This document shows, one piece after another, positions 46,683 through 55,432 of a stretch of 64,000 nucleotides of DNA (position 1 is its first letter; the number at the start of each line of letters is the position of its first letter). The notes below the pieces were generated by a model. That model was given only the letters and a program-made list of their open reading frames with translations. It ran no database searches and had not been told where the DNA came from. The DNA is from Actinoplanes lutulentus (GTDB lineage Bacteria; Actinomycetota; Actinomycetes; Mycobacteriales; Micromonosporaceae). The stretch spans positions 1-64,000 of the forward strand of contig NZ_QLMJ01000003.1 of NCBI RefSeq assembly GCF_003259845.1. Reading direction: 5' to 3'. A program made the position numbers and the translations under genes.

Positions 46683-47731
46683 TTCTCGGATACTCCCGCG
46701 CTGTCGAATGTCGCCACCTCGTGCAGTACGCGCACCGCGGCCGACACGACCGGCAGGGCCAGCACCGCGCCGCTGCCCTCGCCGAGGCGCATGCCCAGGT
46801 CGAGCAGCGGTTCCAGGCCGAGGTGGGCGAGCGCCACGGTCGCGCCCGGCTCGGCCGACCGGTGCCCGGCGACCATCGCGGCCACCGAGTCGGGGGCGAA
46901 CGCCGCCGCCGCGAGTGCGGCCGAGGCGGCGATCACGCCGTCCACGATCACCGGCACCCGGTGCACGGCCGCGCCCAGGATGAAACCGGCCAGCGCCGCG
47001 TGCTCCAGACCGCCGACCGCGGCCAGTACGCCGAGCGGGTCGGCGAGGTCGGGCGTGTGCCGAGCGAGGGCCGTGCCGATCACGTCGGTCTTGTGCGCCA
47101 GCGTGGCGTCGTCGATACCGGTGCCCCGGCCGGTCACGGTGGCCGGCTCGGATCCGGTGAAGACCGCGATCAGCGCCGCCGCCGGGGTCGTGTTGGCGAT
47201 GCCCATGTCGCCGGTGAGCAGGCACTTCGCACCCGAGTCGACGAGCTGGGCGGCGACCGCGATGCCGATCTCGACGGCTGCCTGTGCTTCTTCGCGGGTC
47301 AGCGCGGGCTCGGCGGTCATGTCCCGGGTGCCGCGGCGCACGTTCACGTCCAGCAGGTTCGAGCCGCCGTGCAGCGGGATCCCGACACCCACGTCGATCA
47401 CCATGACGTCCGCGCCGGCCTGCCGGGCGAACGCGTTCACCACGGCGCCGCCGGCCACGAAGTTCGCCACCATCTGCGCGGTGACCTCCTGCGGCCACGG
47501 CGTCACGCCCTGGGCGTGCACCCCGTGGTCGCCGGCGAAGACCGCGACCGTGGCCGGCGCCGGCAGCGGCGGCGGGCACACTCCGGCCAGGCCGGCCAGG
47601 CGTACCGACAGCTCTTCCAGGGCGCCCAGCGAGCCGGCCGGTTTGGTCAGCCGGGCCTGCAGCTCCCGGGCGGCGTTCATGGCCTGCTCGTCGGCGGGCC
47701 GGATGGCTGCCAGGGTGGTCTCCAGCGTCAC
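46679..47731 (-). CDS. cobT: nicotinate-nucleotide-dimethylbenzimidazole phosphoribosyltransferase
   Basis: This 350-residue enzyme makes alpha-ribazole phosphate, activating the lower ligand of cobalamin. The motifs KPAGSLGALEEL, FAGDHGVHAQGVTPWPQEVTAQM (Phe66 to Met88) and LTGDMGIANTTPAAAL are characteristic. EGSGAVLAL contains the catalytic Glu. GTG overlaps the cobC stop by 4 bases and cobA follows, so the three form one translationally coupled operon. Confidence 0.93.
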   Translation of the reverse strand: MTLETTLAAIRPADEQAMNAARELQARLTKPAGSLGALEELSVRLAGLAGVCPPPLPAPATVAVFAGDHGVHAQGVTPWPQEVTAQMVANFVAGGAVVNAFARQAGADVMVIDVGVGIPLHGGSNLLDVNVRRGTRDMTAEPALTREEAQAAVEIGIAVAAQLVDSGAKCLLTGDMGIANTTPAAALIAVFTGSEPATVTGRGTGIDDATLAHKTDVIGTALARHTPDLADPLGVLAAVGGLEHAALAGFILGAAVHRVPVIVDGVIAASAALAAAAFAPDSVAAMVAGHRSAEPGATVALAHLGLEPLLDLGMRLGEGSGAVLALPVVSAAVRVLHEVATFDSAGVSEK

Positions 47732-48780
47732 GATCGCTCCTCGATCAGGTCGGTCAGAGTCTGCACGAATCCGTCAGTGATGGCAGTGTCGCGCACCGCA
47801 ATCCGCAGCCAGTCGGTGCCCAGCCCCGGGAAGGTGTCGCCCCGGCGCACGGCATAACCACGTTCGCGCAGGTCACGGCGGATCTGGTCGGCACCGGGAA
47901 GGCTGATCGCGACGAACGCGCTCGCCGGGTTCCCGGCAACCGTGACGCTCGGCACGTGCCGCAGCCTGTCCACCAGGTGGGCACGTTCCCTCGCCATCTC
48001 CGCGGCGATCTCCCGTTCGGCAGCGACCGCAACCGGCGAGGCGCAGGCGGTGGCCGCTGCCAGCGCCGGGGTGGAGACCGCCCAGAGAGGTTGGGCTCTC
48101 GCTAGTTTTGGCAGCAGATCCGCCGGCCCGAGCAGATAACCGATCCGCAGGCCGGCCAGGCCCCACGTCTTGGTCAAGCTGCGCAGGACCACGAGGCCGG
48201 GCAGATCATTTCGTTCGGCGAGCGATTCCGGCTCTTTTTTGTTTCCCGGGCTATGGGTCGTGTCGGCGAACGCCTCGTCGACCACCAGGACCCGCCCCGG
48301 ACGGGCCAGTTTCGCCACGTCGGCAGCCGGGTGCAGCACCGACGTCGGGTTGGTGGGGTTACCGACGAAGACCAGGTCGGAGTCCTCCGGCACCAGCGCC
48401 GGGTCAAGCCGGAACCCGTCCTCGGCCCGCAGCAGCACCCGGTCGACCCGGTGGCCGGCGTTGATCAGCGCGGCCTCCGGCTCGGTGAACTGCGGATGCA
48501 CCACGACCGGTCGGCGCGCGCCGCGCAGCGCCTGCGCGAGCAGCACGAACGCCTGGGCGGCGCCGGCGGTGAGCAGGACCTCCGCCGGATCGCGGCGGTG
48601 CCGCGCGGCGACCGCCTCGGTCGCGGGCCGGGCATCCGGGTACGCGGCCAGCGCGCCCAGTGACGCCGCGATCGGCTCCGCCAGCCAGGCGGGCATGGGC
48701 TGGCGCCGCACGTTGACCGCAAGATCGATCAGGCCCGCGCCCACTTCGGCGTCGCCGTGATGATCAAGATCGAAGGTCAT
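47728..48780 (-). CDS. cobC: threonine-phosphate decarboxylase-like PLP aminotransferase (cobC/cobD type)
   Basis: This 350-residue fold-type I PLP enzyme has the PLP-Lys in RSLTKTWGLAGLRIGYLLGP (Lys near 217) and a VGNPTNPTS segment preceding the binding pocket. Position upstream of cobT and the sequence type indicate the CobC/CobD role: decarboxylating threonine phosphate to supply aminopropanol phosphate. It could act as another aminotransferase, but context argues for cobalamin. The start at 48780 (MTFDLDHHGDAEV) is favoured over a longer frame to 48816. It is divergent from the PBP gene. Confidence 0.87.
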   Translation of the reverse strand: MTFDLDHHGDAEVGAGLIDLAVNVRRQPMPAWLAEPIAASLGALAAYPDARPATEAVAARHRRDPAEVLLTAGAAQAFVLLAQALRGARRPVVVHPQFTEPEAALINAGHRVDRVLLRAEDGFRLDPALVPEDSDLVFVGNPTNPTSVLHPAADVAKLARPGRVLVVDEAFADTTHSPGNKKEPESLAERNDLPGLVVLRSLTKTWGLAGLRIGYLLGPADLLPKLARAQPLWAVSTPALAAATACASPVAVAAEREIAAEMARERAHLVDRLRHVPSVTVAGNPASAFVAISLPGADQIRRDLRERGYAVRRGDTFPGLGTDWLRIAVRDTAITDGFVQTLTDLIEERS

Positions 48781-48887
48781 GGCCCCAGCATGCCGGATGT
48801 GGGTCCGCCGCCTCATTCCCCGGCCTTTTCACGCCTGACTTCTGCCGTTCCGGGGGAACATGAACCCTTTTGTCCTACCGTCAAGGG

Positions 48888-51032
48888 GTGACGAGCCGAC
48901 GCCTCACCGTAGCCGGAAGAGTCGCCCTCCTGATCCGAGCCGGGCTGATCTCAGGCCTGGTCATCTCCGGCCTCTCCTATCCCCTGGCAGCACTTGCCGG
49001 GATGGGGGTCAAGGCCGGCACCGACGCGTTACAGGCCATGCCGGAAGAGCTCACCGAGGTACCGTCCGCGCAGACCACGTACGTGTACGCCAACGACGGC
49101 AAAACCCTGCTCACCATGTTCTACGAGGAGCATCGCAAGCAGACCGCACTGAAGCAGATGTCGCCGTACATCACGAAGGCGATCGTCGCCTCCGAGGACT
49201 CCCGCTTCTACGAGCACAACGGTGTCGACGCGAAAGGCGTGGCCCGCGCGTTCGTCGCCAACCAGAAGGCCGGCGGCGTCTCCCAGGGCGCGTCCACGCT
49301 GACCATGCAGTACGTCCGGATGGCCCTGCGGGACAGCGCGCGGACGCCGAAGGAAGCCCTCGAAGCCACCGAGCAGACCGCCGCCCGGAAACTGCGGGAG
49401 ATGCGGCTCGCCATCGAGGTCGAACAGCGCCTCGGCAAAGGGCAGATCCTGGAGCGATATCTGAACGCCGCGTACTTCGGCCATCGCGCGTACGGGATCT
49501 TCGCGGCCTCCCAGGTGTTCTTCTCGAAACCGCCGAAGAACCTCACCCTCACCGAGGCCGCGCTGCTCGCCGGGCTGGTCAAGGCGCCTTCGGCGTACGA
49601 CCCGGCGACCAAGGACCAGCGGGCGGCCAAGCAGCGCCGGAACTACGTCATCGACCAGATGCTCAAGATGGGCTCGATCACCAGCGAACAGGCCGTCTCC
49701 GCCAAGCGGGCGAAGATCAAACTGAAGCTGACGGCACCGCCGAACGACTGCGTGTCGATCGCGCGCAAGCACAACGACTGGGGCTTCTTCTGCGACTACT
49801 TCAAGAGCTGGTGGCGTGAGCAGCCGGCCTTCGGCCGCAACACCCAGGAGCGCGAGGAGAATCTGCGCCGCGGCGGATACCGGGTGGTCACCACCATCGA
49901 CCCCAAGATCCAGGGGTACGCCATGGAGCACGTCCTGAAGAAGGAGAAGCGCGGCAGCCCGTTCGCGCACGGGCAGGTCGTCATCCAGCCCGGCACCGGA
50001 CGAGTGCTCAGCATGGCGGTGAACCGGCGGTACTCGCTCGACCAGAAGGGCAACGGGCGGCACAGCGACTGGCGTACCGAGAGCGGCACCAAGGGCAATT
50101 ACCCGAACACCGTGAACCCACTGCTCGGCGGCGGCAACATGGCCGGTTACCAGGCCGGGTCCACCTTCAAGATCTTCACGGTGCTGGCGGCGCTGGAAGC
50201 CGGGATGCCGCTGTCGACGTCGTACTACTCGCCGGAGCGCTTCTACTCGCAGTACATCACCGCGCCCGGGCCGGCCACCTGCGGCACACACTGGTGCCCG
50301 AAGAACTCCAGCAAGTCGATGACCGGCCGGCAGAACATGTGGAGCGGCTTCGGCAAGTCCGTCAACACGTACTTCGTGCAGCTCGAACAGCGGGTCGGCG
50401 CGGCGAAGGCGGTCAAGATGGCGGAACGACTCGGCCTGCGGTGGCGTACCGAGGTGGACAAGCAGCTCGCCACCCCGGACCACGCGAACGGCTGGGGCGC
50501 CTTCACCCTCGGCGTCAGCGACGCCACCCCGGTGGAGATGGCGAACGTCTTCGCCACCCTCGCCGCCGAAGGCAAGTACTGCGAGCCGCTGCCAGTGATG
50601 TCGATCCGCAACCCGGACGGCTCGCACGCCGTCCACGCCGGCAAACTGGTCGCCGCGCCGCGCTGCCACCGGGAGCTCAGCGTCAACGTGGCCCGCGCCG
50701 CCACCGACGCCGCCAGGTGCGTGACGGGTTACGGCTCGGCGCGCGGCAGCTGCGGCGGCTGGGGAACATCCGAGATGGTGCACGCCACGCTGGGCCGCCC
50801 GGTAGCCGGCAAGAGCGGCACGACGGACGGCAACAAGACGGCGTGGTTCAGCGGTTACACCCCTCAGCTGGCGGCCTCGGCCTTCGTCGCCGACCCGGAC
50901 AACCCGGAGCACGTGGTGGGCACCAGCCGGGGAACGATTTCGAAATTCACCGTCGCGCAAACCCTGCGGGACGCCCTCAAGGGCGAACCCAAGAAGAAAT
51001 TCACCCCACCCACCGAAAAACTGACCTGGTAA
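48888..51032 (+). CDS. class A penicillin-binding protein (GT51 glycosyltransferase-transpeptidase)
   Basis: This 714-residue membrane-anchored murein synthase has a short cytoplasmic N-terminus and a TM segment (~20-40). The GT51 domain has the EDSRFYEHNGVD and GASTLTMQYVR motifs. The transpeptidase domain has the SxxK nucleophile STFK, an SVN motif and KSGT. No PASTA repeats are present. The GTG at 48888 lies 6 bases after TACCGT, suggesting a leaderless mRNA. The alternative TTG at 48870 is less likely. The external region has several Cys residues (about six), unusual for a PBP and possibly paired. Confidence 0.9.
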   Translation: MTSRRLTVAGRVALLIRAGLISGLVISGLSYPLAALAGMGVKAGTDALQAMPEELTEVPSAQTTYVYANDGKTLLTMFYEEHRKQTALKQMSPYITKAIVASEDSRFYEHNGVDAKGVARAFVANQKAGGVSQGASTLTMQYVRMALRDSARTPKEALEATEQTAARKLREMRLAIEVEQRLGKGQILERYLNAAYFGHRAYGIFAASQVFFSKPPKNLTLTEAALLAGLVKAPSAYDPATKDQRAAKQRRNYVIDQMLKMGSITSEQAVSAKRAKIKLKLTAPPNDCVSIARKHNDWGFFCDYFKSWWREQPAFGRNTQEREENLRRGGYRVVTTIDPKIQGYAMEHVLKKEKRGSPFAHGQVVIQPGTGRVLSMAVNRRYSLDQKGNGRHSDWRTESGTKGNYPNTVNPLLGGGNMAGYQAGSTFKIFTVLAALEAGMPLSTSYYSPERFYSQYITAPGPATCGTHWCPKNSSKSMTGRQNMWSGFGKSVNTYFVQLEQRVGAAKAVKMAERLGLRWRTEVDKQLATPDHANGWGAFTLGVSDATPVEMANVFATLAAEGKYCEPLPVMSIRNPDGSHAVHAGKLVAAPRCHRELSVNVARAATDAARCVTGYGSARGSCGGWGTSEMVHATLGRPVAGKSGTTDGNKTAWFSGYTPQLAASAFVADPDNPEHVVGTSRGTISKFTVAQTLRDALKGEPKKKFTPPTEKLTW

Positions 51033-51050
51033 AGCCGGCCGGATGCGACC

Positions 51051-51650
51051 TCACCTGCGGCGGGGTGGGTGCCAGGTGGGGTCGCGGCCGGCCAGGCCCA
51101 GGGCCTGGCGCAGCGGGTCGTCGCCGGGGCCGGTCGGCAGTGCCGGACCGAACAGGCCCGGAGTGCCCTCGGCCGGGCTCTGGGAGAGGAACTCGATCAG
51201 CATTTCCAGGGTGCGCGGGTCGGCCGCGTAATCCTGGTCGGTCGCCCGGGCCAGGTCCCAGCCGTGCATGATCAACTCGTTCATCGCGAAGATGCCCATG
51301 TCAGTGGCCGGGAGGGTCACCCCGCCCACGGTGGCCGTGCCGGTCCAGGCTGACGGATCTTTCCACGCCATGGCCAGCTCCTCGAGGACCACCGGGAGGC
51401 GGCTGCGCCAGTGGCGGGACAGGTGCTCGGCCGACGGCTCAGGCGGAGGGCCGCCGGCGCCGATGTCGGAGCGCTTGCGGGCGCCCTGGGTGAACGCGTA
51501 GGCCAGGCCCATCAGATGGTCCAGCAACGCGGCGACCGGCCAGCCCGGGCAGGGAGTCGGCGTGGTCAGGTCTCTCTCGTCGACGCCGAGCAGCAGAGCC
51601 CTGATCTGACGAACCGGCGGATCGAAGTCCAGCGGCACACGATCGGCCAC
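51051..51650 (-). CDS. TIGR03086-family protein (mycothiol maleylpyruvate isomerase N-terminal domain)
   Basis: This 199-residue protein of the DinB/maleylpyruvate isomerase-like superfamily contains TPCPGWPVAALLDHLMGLAYAF with the metal-binding His, and MNELIMHGWDLARAT with the second His, typical of TIGR03086 actinobacterial proteins. The fold is a four-helix bundle with a metal site. It may use mycothiol as cofactor; the substrate is unknown. It is convergent with the PBP gene. Confidence 0.82.
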   Translation of the reverse strand: MADRVPLDFDPPVRQIRALLLGVDERDLTTPTPCPGWPVAALLDHLMGLAYAFTQGARKRSDIGAGGPPPEPSAEHLSRHWRSRLPVVLEELAMAWKDPSAWTGTATVGGVTLPATDMGIFAMNELIMHGWDLARATDQDYAADPRTLEMLIEFLSQSPAEGTPGLFGPALPTGPGDDPLRQALGLAGRDPTWHPPRRR

Positions 51651-51771
51651 GATGCCCTCCTTCGGTTGTCGTATGCCTCACCGTACGAGGGGGGTACGAC
51701 AACTTCCGGGTGCTGCCATCTGCTTTCGCACGCAGGGTTGTTTCCGGCTTTCGTGGCTGGTCACCGGCCAC

Positions 51772-53988
51772 TCAGGAGTGAATCGGGATGTCCGCGGTCG
51801 GCCGGTTCTCCGGGTTGGCGGACTGGCCCTGGTTCGGCGGTTTGGCCGGGCCCTGGTTGGGCGGCGGCATCCCCGGACCGGGGCCGGACTGCATCCCGGG
51901 GCCGGACTGCATCCCGAGACCCGCTCCGGATCCCGGCATCCCCGGAGCCTGCATCCCCGGACCGGATCGAGGGCCGGGCATCAGCGGAATCTCCGGGCCC
52001 GGCATTCCCGGCCCGGGCATTCCCGGACCGGAACCAGGGCTCGGCATCGGCGGCATCATCGGAATCCCGCCCGGCGGCATTCCATTGGGCGGCATGCCGT
52101 TCGGAGACATGCCGTTCGGCGGCATCGGGGCGCCGTGCATGATCGGTCCCGGGCTGTGCTGAGTTACCGGTCCAGGGCCCTGCTGACGCATCGCCGGGGA
52201 ACCCGCCTGCATGGGCACCGAACTCGCCGGCATCGGCACCGGACCGGTCGGCCCGTTCCCAGGCCCGCTTCCCTGCCCATTCCCGGGTCCGCCCGCGAAC
52301 TGCTGGTCACGATGGTCCCGCTGGCCCTGCGGCCCGAGATTGGCCGTCGCCATGCCGGCGCCTGCCATGCCGGCGCCCGCCATCCCGGCCGGCGTCATCG
52401 CAGGCGGCTGCATCACCGGAGGCTGCGGCACCATGACCGGAGGCTGCGGCTGCATCGCGGGCTGCTGCATGCCAGGCCCGGACATCCCCTGCCCGGAACC
52501 CGGCGCACCGTGCCCGGAACCCGGCGCACCGTGCCCGGAACCCGGCGCACCGTGCCCGGAACCCGGCGCACCGTGCCCGGAACCCGGCGCACCGTGCCCG
52601 GAACTCGGCGAACCGGACGAGCCGGGCGACTGCCCCGGGCCCGCCAGGGCCGCCGCCACCAGGCGCTTGGCGATCTCCGGCGCCGCGGCCCAGTGCAGGC
52701 CCAGCTGCGAGGCGTGCACCTGACGCCACACGAAGCCCTCGGGGTTGCCGCCGGACCAGGTCCAGGCCGGCGTCGAGCCCGCGCGCGGGGTGACGATCGC
52801 GCGGTGCTGCTTGTAACCGGTGATGCGCGCGCCGGCCGGAGCGAGCACGGAGGTGCTCGGCGCGGTCGCCTCGCGGTAACCGGCGACGGTCTGCTCGGCG
52901 GTGGTCGCCGCGGCGTCCAGCACACCGCACATCTGCCGCCCGTCCAGCTCGCGGGTGAGCCACGGGAACGCGATGCCCTCGGCCACGACCGGCCAGCCCT
53001 CGCGGGCGAACTGGGCGACGACCGCGCTGAGCCGGTGGTTGGCGGAGAGCTCCTCGGCGTACCCCTCGGGCAGGCCCGCGCCCACCACCAGGGCACGCGT
53101 ACCCGGCGGGAGCGCCTCGTCGCGCAGCGGGTCGACCACCGCGACGTCGGCGCCGGCGGCGGCGAGCAGTTCGGCGGTCTCCACGTACGTATAAGGCGCG
53201 CCCTGTCCACCGGCCAGGGCGATGATCGGGCGCTGGTCGCCGGCCTCGCCGGCCGCCTCGGACGGCGTCCAGATCGGGCCGGGGAGCGGCGGTGCGGACG
53301 CGGCGAGGGCCATCAGCCGCTCGATGTCGAGCATGGTGGCGACGGCTTCGCCGAGACGGCGGACCGCCCGGCCGGCCTCGACGGTGCGGTGCGCGACCGG
53401 CACCAGGCCGTGCGCCCGGGCCGGCAGAACGTTGGGCAGCTCGCCGCGGTGCAGCGCGCCGAGCACCGGCATGCCGATGTCGTCCATGGCGCTGCGCAGC
53501 ATCTGCTCGTGGCGGGCGGAGGCCACCCTGTTCAGAATCACCCCGTTGAGGTGGACCATCTCGTCGAACATGCGGAACCCGTGGACCAGCGCGGCGAGCG
53601 AGTGGCCCATCGCGGCGACATCCACCACGAGCACGACGGGGGCGCGCAGCGCTGCCGCGACGGCCGCGGTGCCGTCCACCTCGGGCTGACCGGTGAGGCT
53701 GTCGAAGAGGCCCATGGCACCCTCGACGACGGCGAGCTGGGTGCCGGCCGCGCCATGCGCGAAAAGCGGCGCGACACGCTGGGCACCGACCAGGCGTGGG
53801 TCAAGGTTGCGGCCGGGGCGGCCGGCTGCCAGACCGAGGTACGCCGCATCGGTGTGATCCGGTCCGACCTTGAAGCCAGCCGTCGGGATGCCACGCGCCG
53901 CGATGGCGGCGAGCAGCCCGACAGCGATGGCTGTCTTGCCGTGGCCCGACGACGGCGCGCTCACGACCAGACGAGGCTGGGTGATCAA
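51772..53988 (-). CDS. cobB: cobyrinate a,c-diamide synthase, glutaminase Cys missing, with long Gly/Pro/Met tail
   Basis: This 738-residue protein has an ATP-binding synthetase domain at residues 1-~245 (P-loop SAPSSGHGKTA). A GATase-1-like domain follows at ~252-445. The nucleophile position expected as AEC is AEG (Gly338 in VVAEGIAFPWL), while the His (GYKQHRAI, ~395) remains. Usual family length is ~450. Residues ~450-738 are a low-complexity Gly/Pro/Met/Ser tail, including five perfect GSGHGAP heptads and many PGM/GPGM units. ATG is 110 bases from divergent SURF1. Amidation may use free ammonia or another glutaminase; this is inference. Confidence 0.85.
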   Translation of the reverse strand: MITQPRLVVSAPSSGHGKTAIAVGLLAAIAARGIPTAGFKVGPDHTDAAYLGLAAGRPGRNLDPRLVGAQRVAPLFAHGAAGTQLAVVEGAMGLFDSLTGQPEVDGTAAVAAALRAPVVLVVDVAAMGHSLAALVHGFRMFDEMVHLNGVILNRVASARHEQMLRSAMDDIGMPVLGALHRGELPNVLPARAHGLVPVAHRTVEAGRAVRRLGEAVATMLDIERLMALAASAPPLPGPIWTPSEAAGEAGDQRPIIALAGGQGAPYTYVETAELLAAAGADVAVVDPLRDEALPPGTRALVVGAGLPEGYAEELSANHRLSAVVAQFAREGWPVVAEGIAFPWLTRELDGRQMCGVLDAAATTAEQTVAGYREATAPSTSVLAPAGARITGYKQHRAIVTPRAGSTPAWTWSGGNPEGFVWRQVHASQLGLHWAAAPEIAKRLVAAALAGPGQSPGSSGSPSSGHGAPGSGHGAPGSGHGAPGSGHGAPGSGHGAPGSGQGMSGPGMQQPAMQPQPPVMVPQPPVMQPPAMTPAGMAGAGMAGAGMATANLGPQGQRDHRDQQFAGGPGNGQGSGPGNGPTGPVPMPASSVPMQAGSPAMRQQGPGPVTQHSPGPIMHGAPMPPNGMSPNGMPPNGMPPGGIPMMPPMPSPGSGPGMPGPGMPGPEIPLMPGPRSGPGMQAPGMPGSGAGLGMQSGPGMQSGPGPGMPPPNQGPAKPPNQGQSANPENRPTADIPIHS
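52491..52616 (-). repeat. six 21-bp tandem repeats inside the cobB tail
   Basis: The unit GCCCGGAACCCGGCGCACCGT (plus strand; copies begin at 52491, 52512, 52533, 52554, 52575 and 52596) recurs with a period of 21 bases. The first five copies are identical and the sixth is diverged. On the minus strand it encodes the heptad GSGHGAP. Perfect nucleotide identity among the copies, not just amino-acid identity, points to recent slippage or selection on the repeat length. Confidence 0.9.
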
Positions 53989-54097
53989 TATCTCCCCCGA
54001 GGATTCCGCTATCGGCAGCCGCGTGATAACGACTGCCGGATGTCGCAGACTACCTGGCTGCGGCGGGCGTTACTGTCGCGCCAGGTAGCCTCTGGGG

Positions 54098-55000
54098 GTG
54101 TACCGGTTCCTGCTGACACCTCGCTGGCTTGCTGCTTTCGCGCTGACCGTCGTCGCTGCGGTGGTCATGGTGATGCTCGGCAACTGGCAGCTGCGGCGGT
54201 ACCACGAGCGCACCGACATCAATGAACGGATCGATTCCGCGAGCTCGGTGCAAGCCGTTCCGTTCACGTCGATCCTCACCGCGCCGACGGCCGCCGGCAC
54301 TCCGGGCGCCGCCCCGGGCAAGTCTCTGGCCTGGACAAAGGTGACCCTCACCGGTCGATACGACGCCAGTTACGAGATCCAGGCCCGCGGCCGGACGGTC
54401 GGCAGCGAGGTGGGCTTCGAGATCGTCACCCCGCTGGTGCTGGACGACGGCACGGCGGTCCTCGTCGACCGGGGCTGGGTGCCCGCCGGGGACACCGGCG
54501 CGCTCGCCGCGCCCGAGGTCCCGGCCGCGCCCAGTGGACGGGTGACAGTCGTCGGCCAGATTCACCTGTCGGAAAGCCGACCTGCCGCGGTGGAGCGCCG
54601 GGACGGCCGGTTGGACACCCGCCGGCTGAGTGTCCCGCGTCTCGCGCAGGAGCTGCCGTTCCCGGTCTACGGCGCCTACGTCCTGCTGAACGAGCAGACC
54701 CCGGCCGCCGATCCGGCCTTCGTGCAGGTTCCGATCTCGCACGAGGACTCGTGGCAGAACGGCGGTTACGCGGTCCAGTGGTGGCTGTTCGCCGTGATGG
54801 CCCTGTTCCTTTACGGGTGGCAGGCCCGCCGGGAGGCGCACGGTCTCAATACTCCGGACAACCAGCCTCGGGACAACCAGGCTCCGCGCGTACCCAAGAA
54901 GGGCGCAAGCGGGCAACGCCCGCTGGACCGGGTCGAAGCGGCTGATCTGAAACGGAAAGAGAAGGAACGGGATCTCGCGGCGCCCGGCGCCGGGGATTAA
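54098..55000 (+). CDS. SURF1-family cytochrome c oxidase assembly protein
   Basis: This 300-residue protein has two transmembrane segments (~9-30 and ~228-246) flanking an extracytoplasmic domain, with the SURF1 motifs GNWQLRR near residue 28, GWVPAG and ALFLYGWQARREAH. It helps assemble the aa3 cytochrome oxidase, likely at heme insertion. The C-terminal ~45 residues form a charged cytoplasmic tail. GTG follows TAGCCT by 6 bases, suggesting a leaderless mRNA. It is divergent from cobB. Confidence 0.88.
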   Translation: MYRFLLTPRWLAAFALTVVAAVVMVMLGNWQLRRYHERTDINERIDSASSVQAVPFTSILTAPTAAGTPGAAPGKSLAWTKVTLTGRYDASYEIQARGRTVGSEVGFEIVTPLVLDDGTAVLVDRGWVPAGDTGALAAPEVPAAPSGRVTVVGQIHLSESRPAAVERRDGRLDTRRLSVPRLAQELPFPVYGAYVLLNEQTPAADPAFVQVPISHEDSWQNGGYAVQWWLFAVMALFLYGWQARREAHGLNTPDNQPRDNQAPRVPKKGASGQRPLDRVEAADLKRKEKERDLAAPGAGD

Positions 55001-55009
55001 TCTCGCGGC

Positions 55010-55432
55010 ATGACCTTCCCGCCGGGAGACCCCTGGGGCACGGATTCCCCGCCGCCGAGTGCGGTGTCACCGACGGCAGCGGGCCCGGTGATCGTCCAGA
55101 TCGCTGAGATCGAGGTCACGTCCTCGCTGGTGCGCACGCCTGTCGGCGATTTCCCGCTGGCCGGGTCGCATTGGCAGGTCACCGATCATTGGTACGGGCA
55201 GCGGCGCACCCCGACGTGGGCGAAACTCTTCGCTTTCATCGGCATCTGCCTGACTGCCGGTCTGAGCCTGCTGCTCCTGCTTTACAAGGAGACGGTCCCG
55301 CAGGGCACCGTCCACGTCACGGTGATGAGCGGCACCCGGCAGTACGTCGCTCGCGTCAAGATCCACCAGGAGTCCGACGCCGCCGTGATCAACCAGCAGG
55401 TCAACTATGTCCGGAGTCTCGCAGCCCTCTGA
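55010..55432 (+). CDS. DUF6232-like membrane-anchored hypothetical protein
   Basis: This 140-residue protein has a Pro/Ser-rich N-terminus, a compact beta region (VIVQIAEIEVTSSLVRTPVGDFPLAG, Val27 to Gly52), one transmembrane helix (~74-90) and a short C-terminal domain. The ATG follows TAATCT by 6 bases. It overlaps the 3' end of the convergent ligase gene by 32 bases. The DUF6232 resemblance is from memory; function is unknown. Confidence 0.7.
   Translation: MTFPPGDPWGTDSPPPSAVSPTAAGPVIVQIAEIEVTSSLVRTPVGDFPLAGSHWQVTDHWYGQRRTPTWAKLFAFIGICLTAGLSLLLLLYKETVPQGTVHVTVMSGTRQYVARVKIHQESDAAVINQQVNYVRSLAAL

Noticed and set aside
48781..48887. A cobalamin riboswitch upstream of cobC
   Set aside because: The 107-base divergent gap is too short for a complete B12 aptamer, and no B12-box-like sequence was seen.
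51652..54225. An 857-codon plus-strand frame opposite cobB
   Set aside because: It is antisense to cobB and its tandem repeats, and the product is Arg/His/Gly-rich without a fold.
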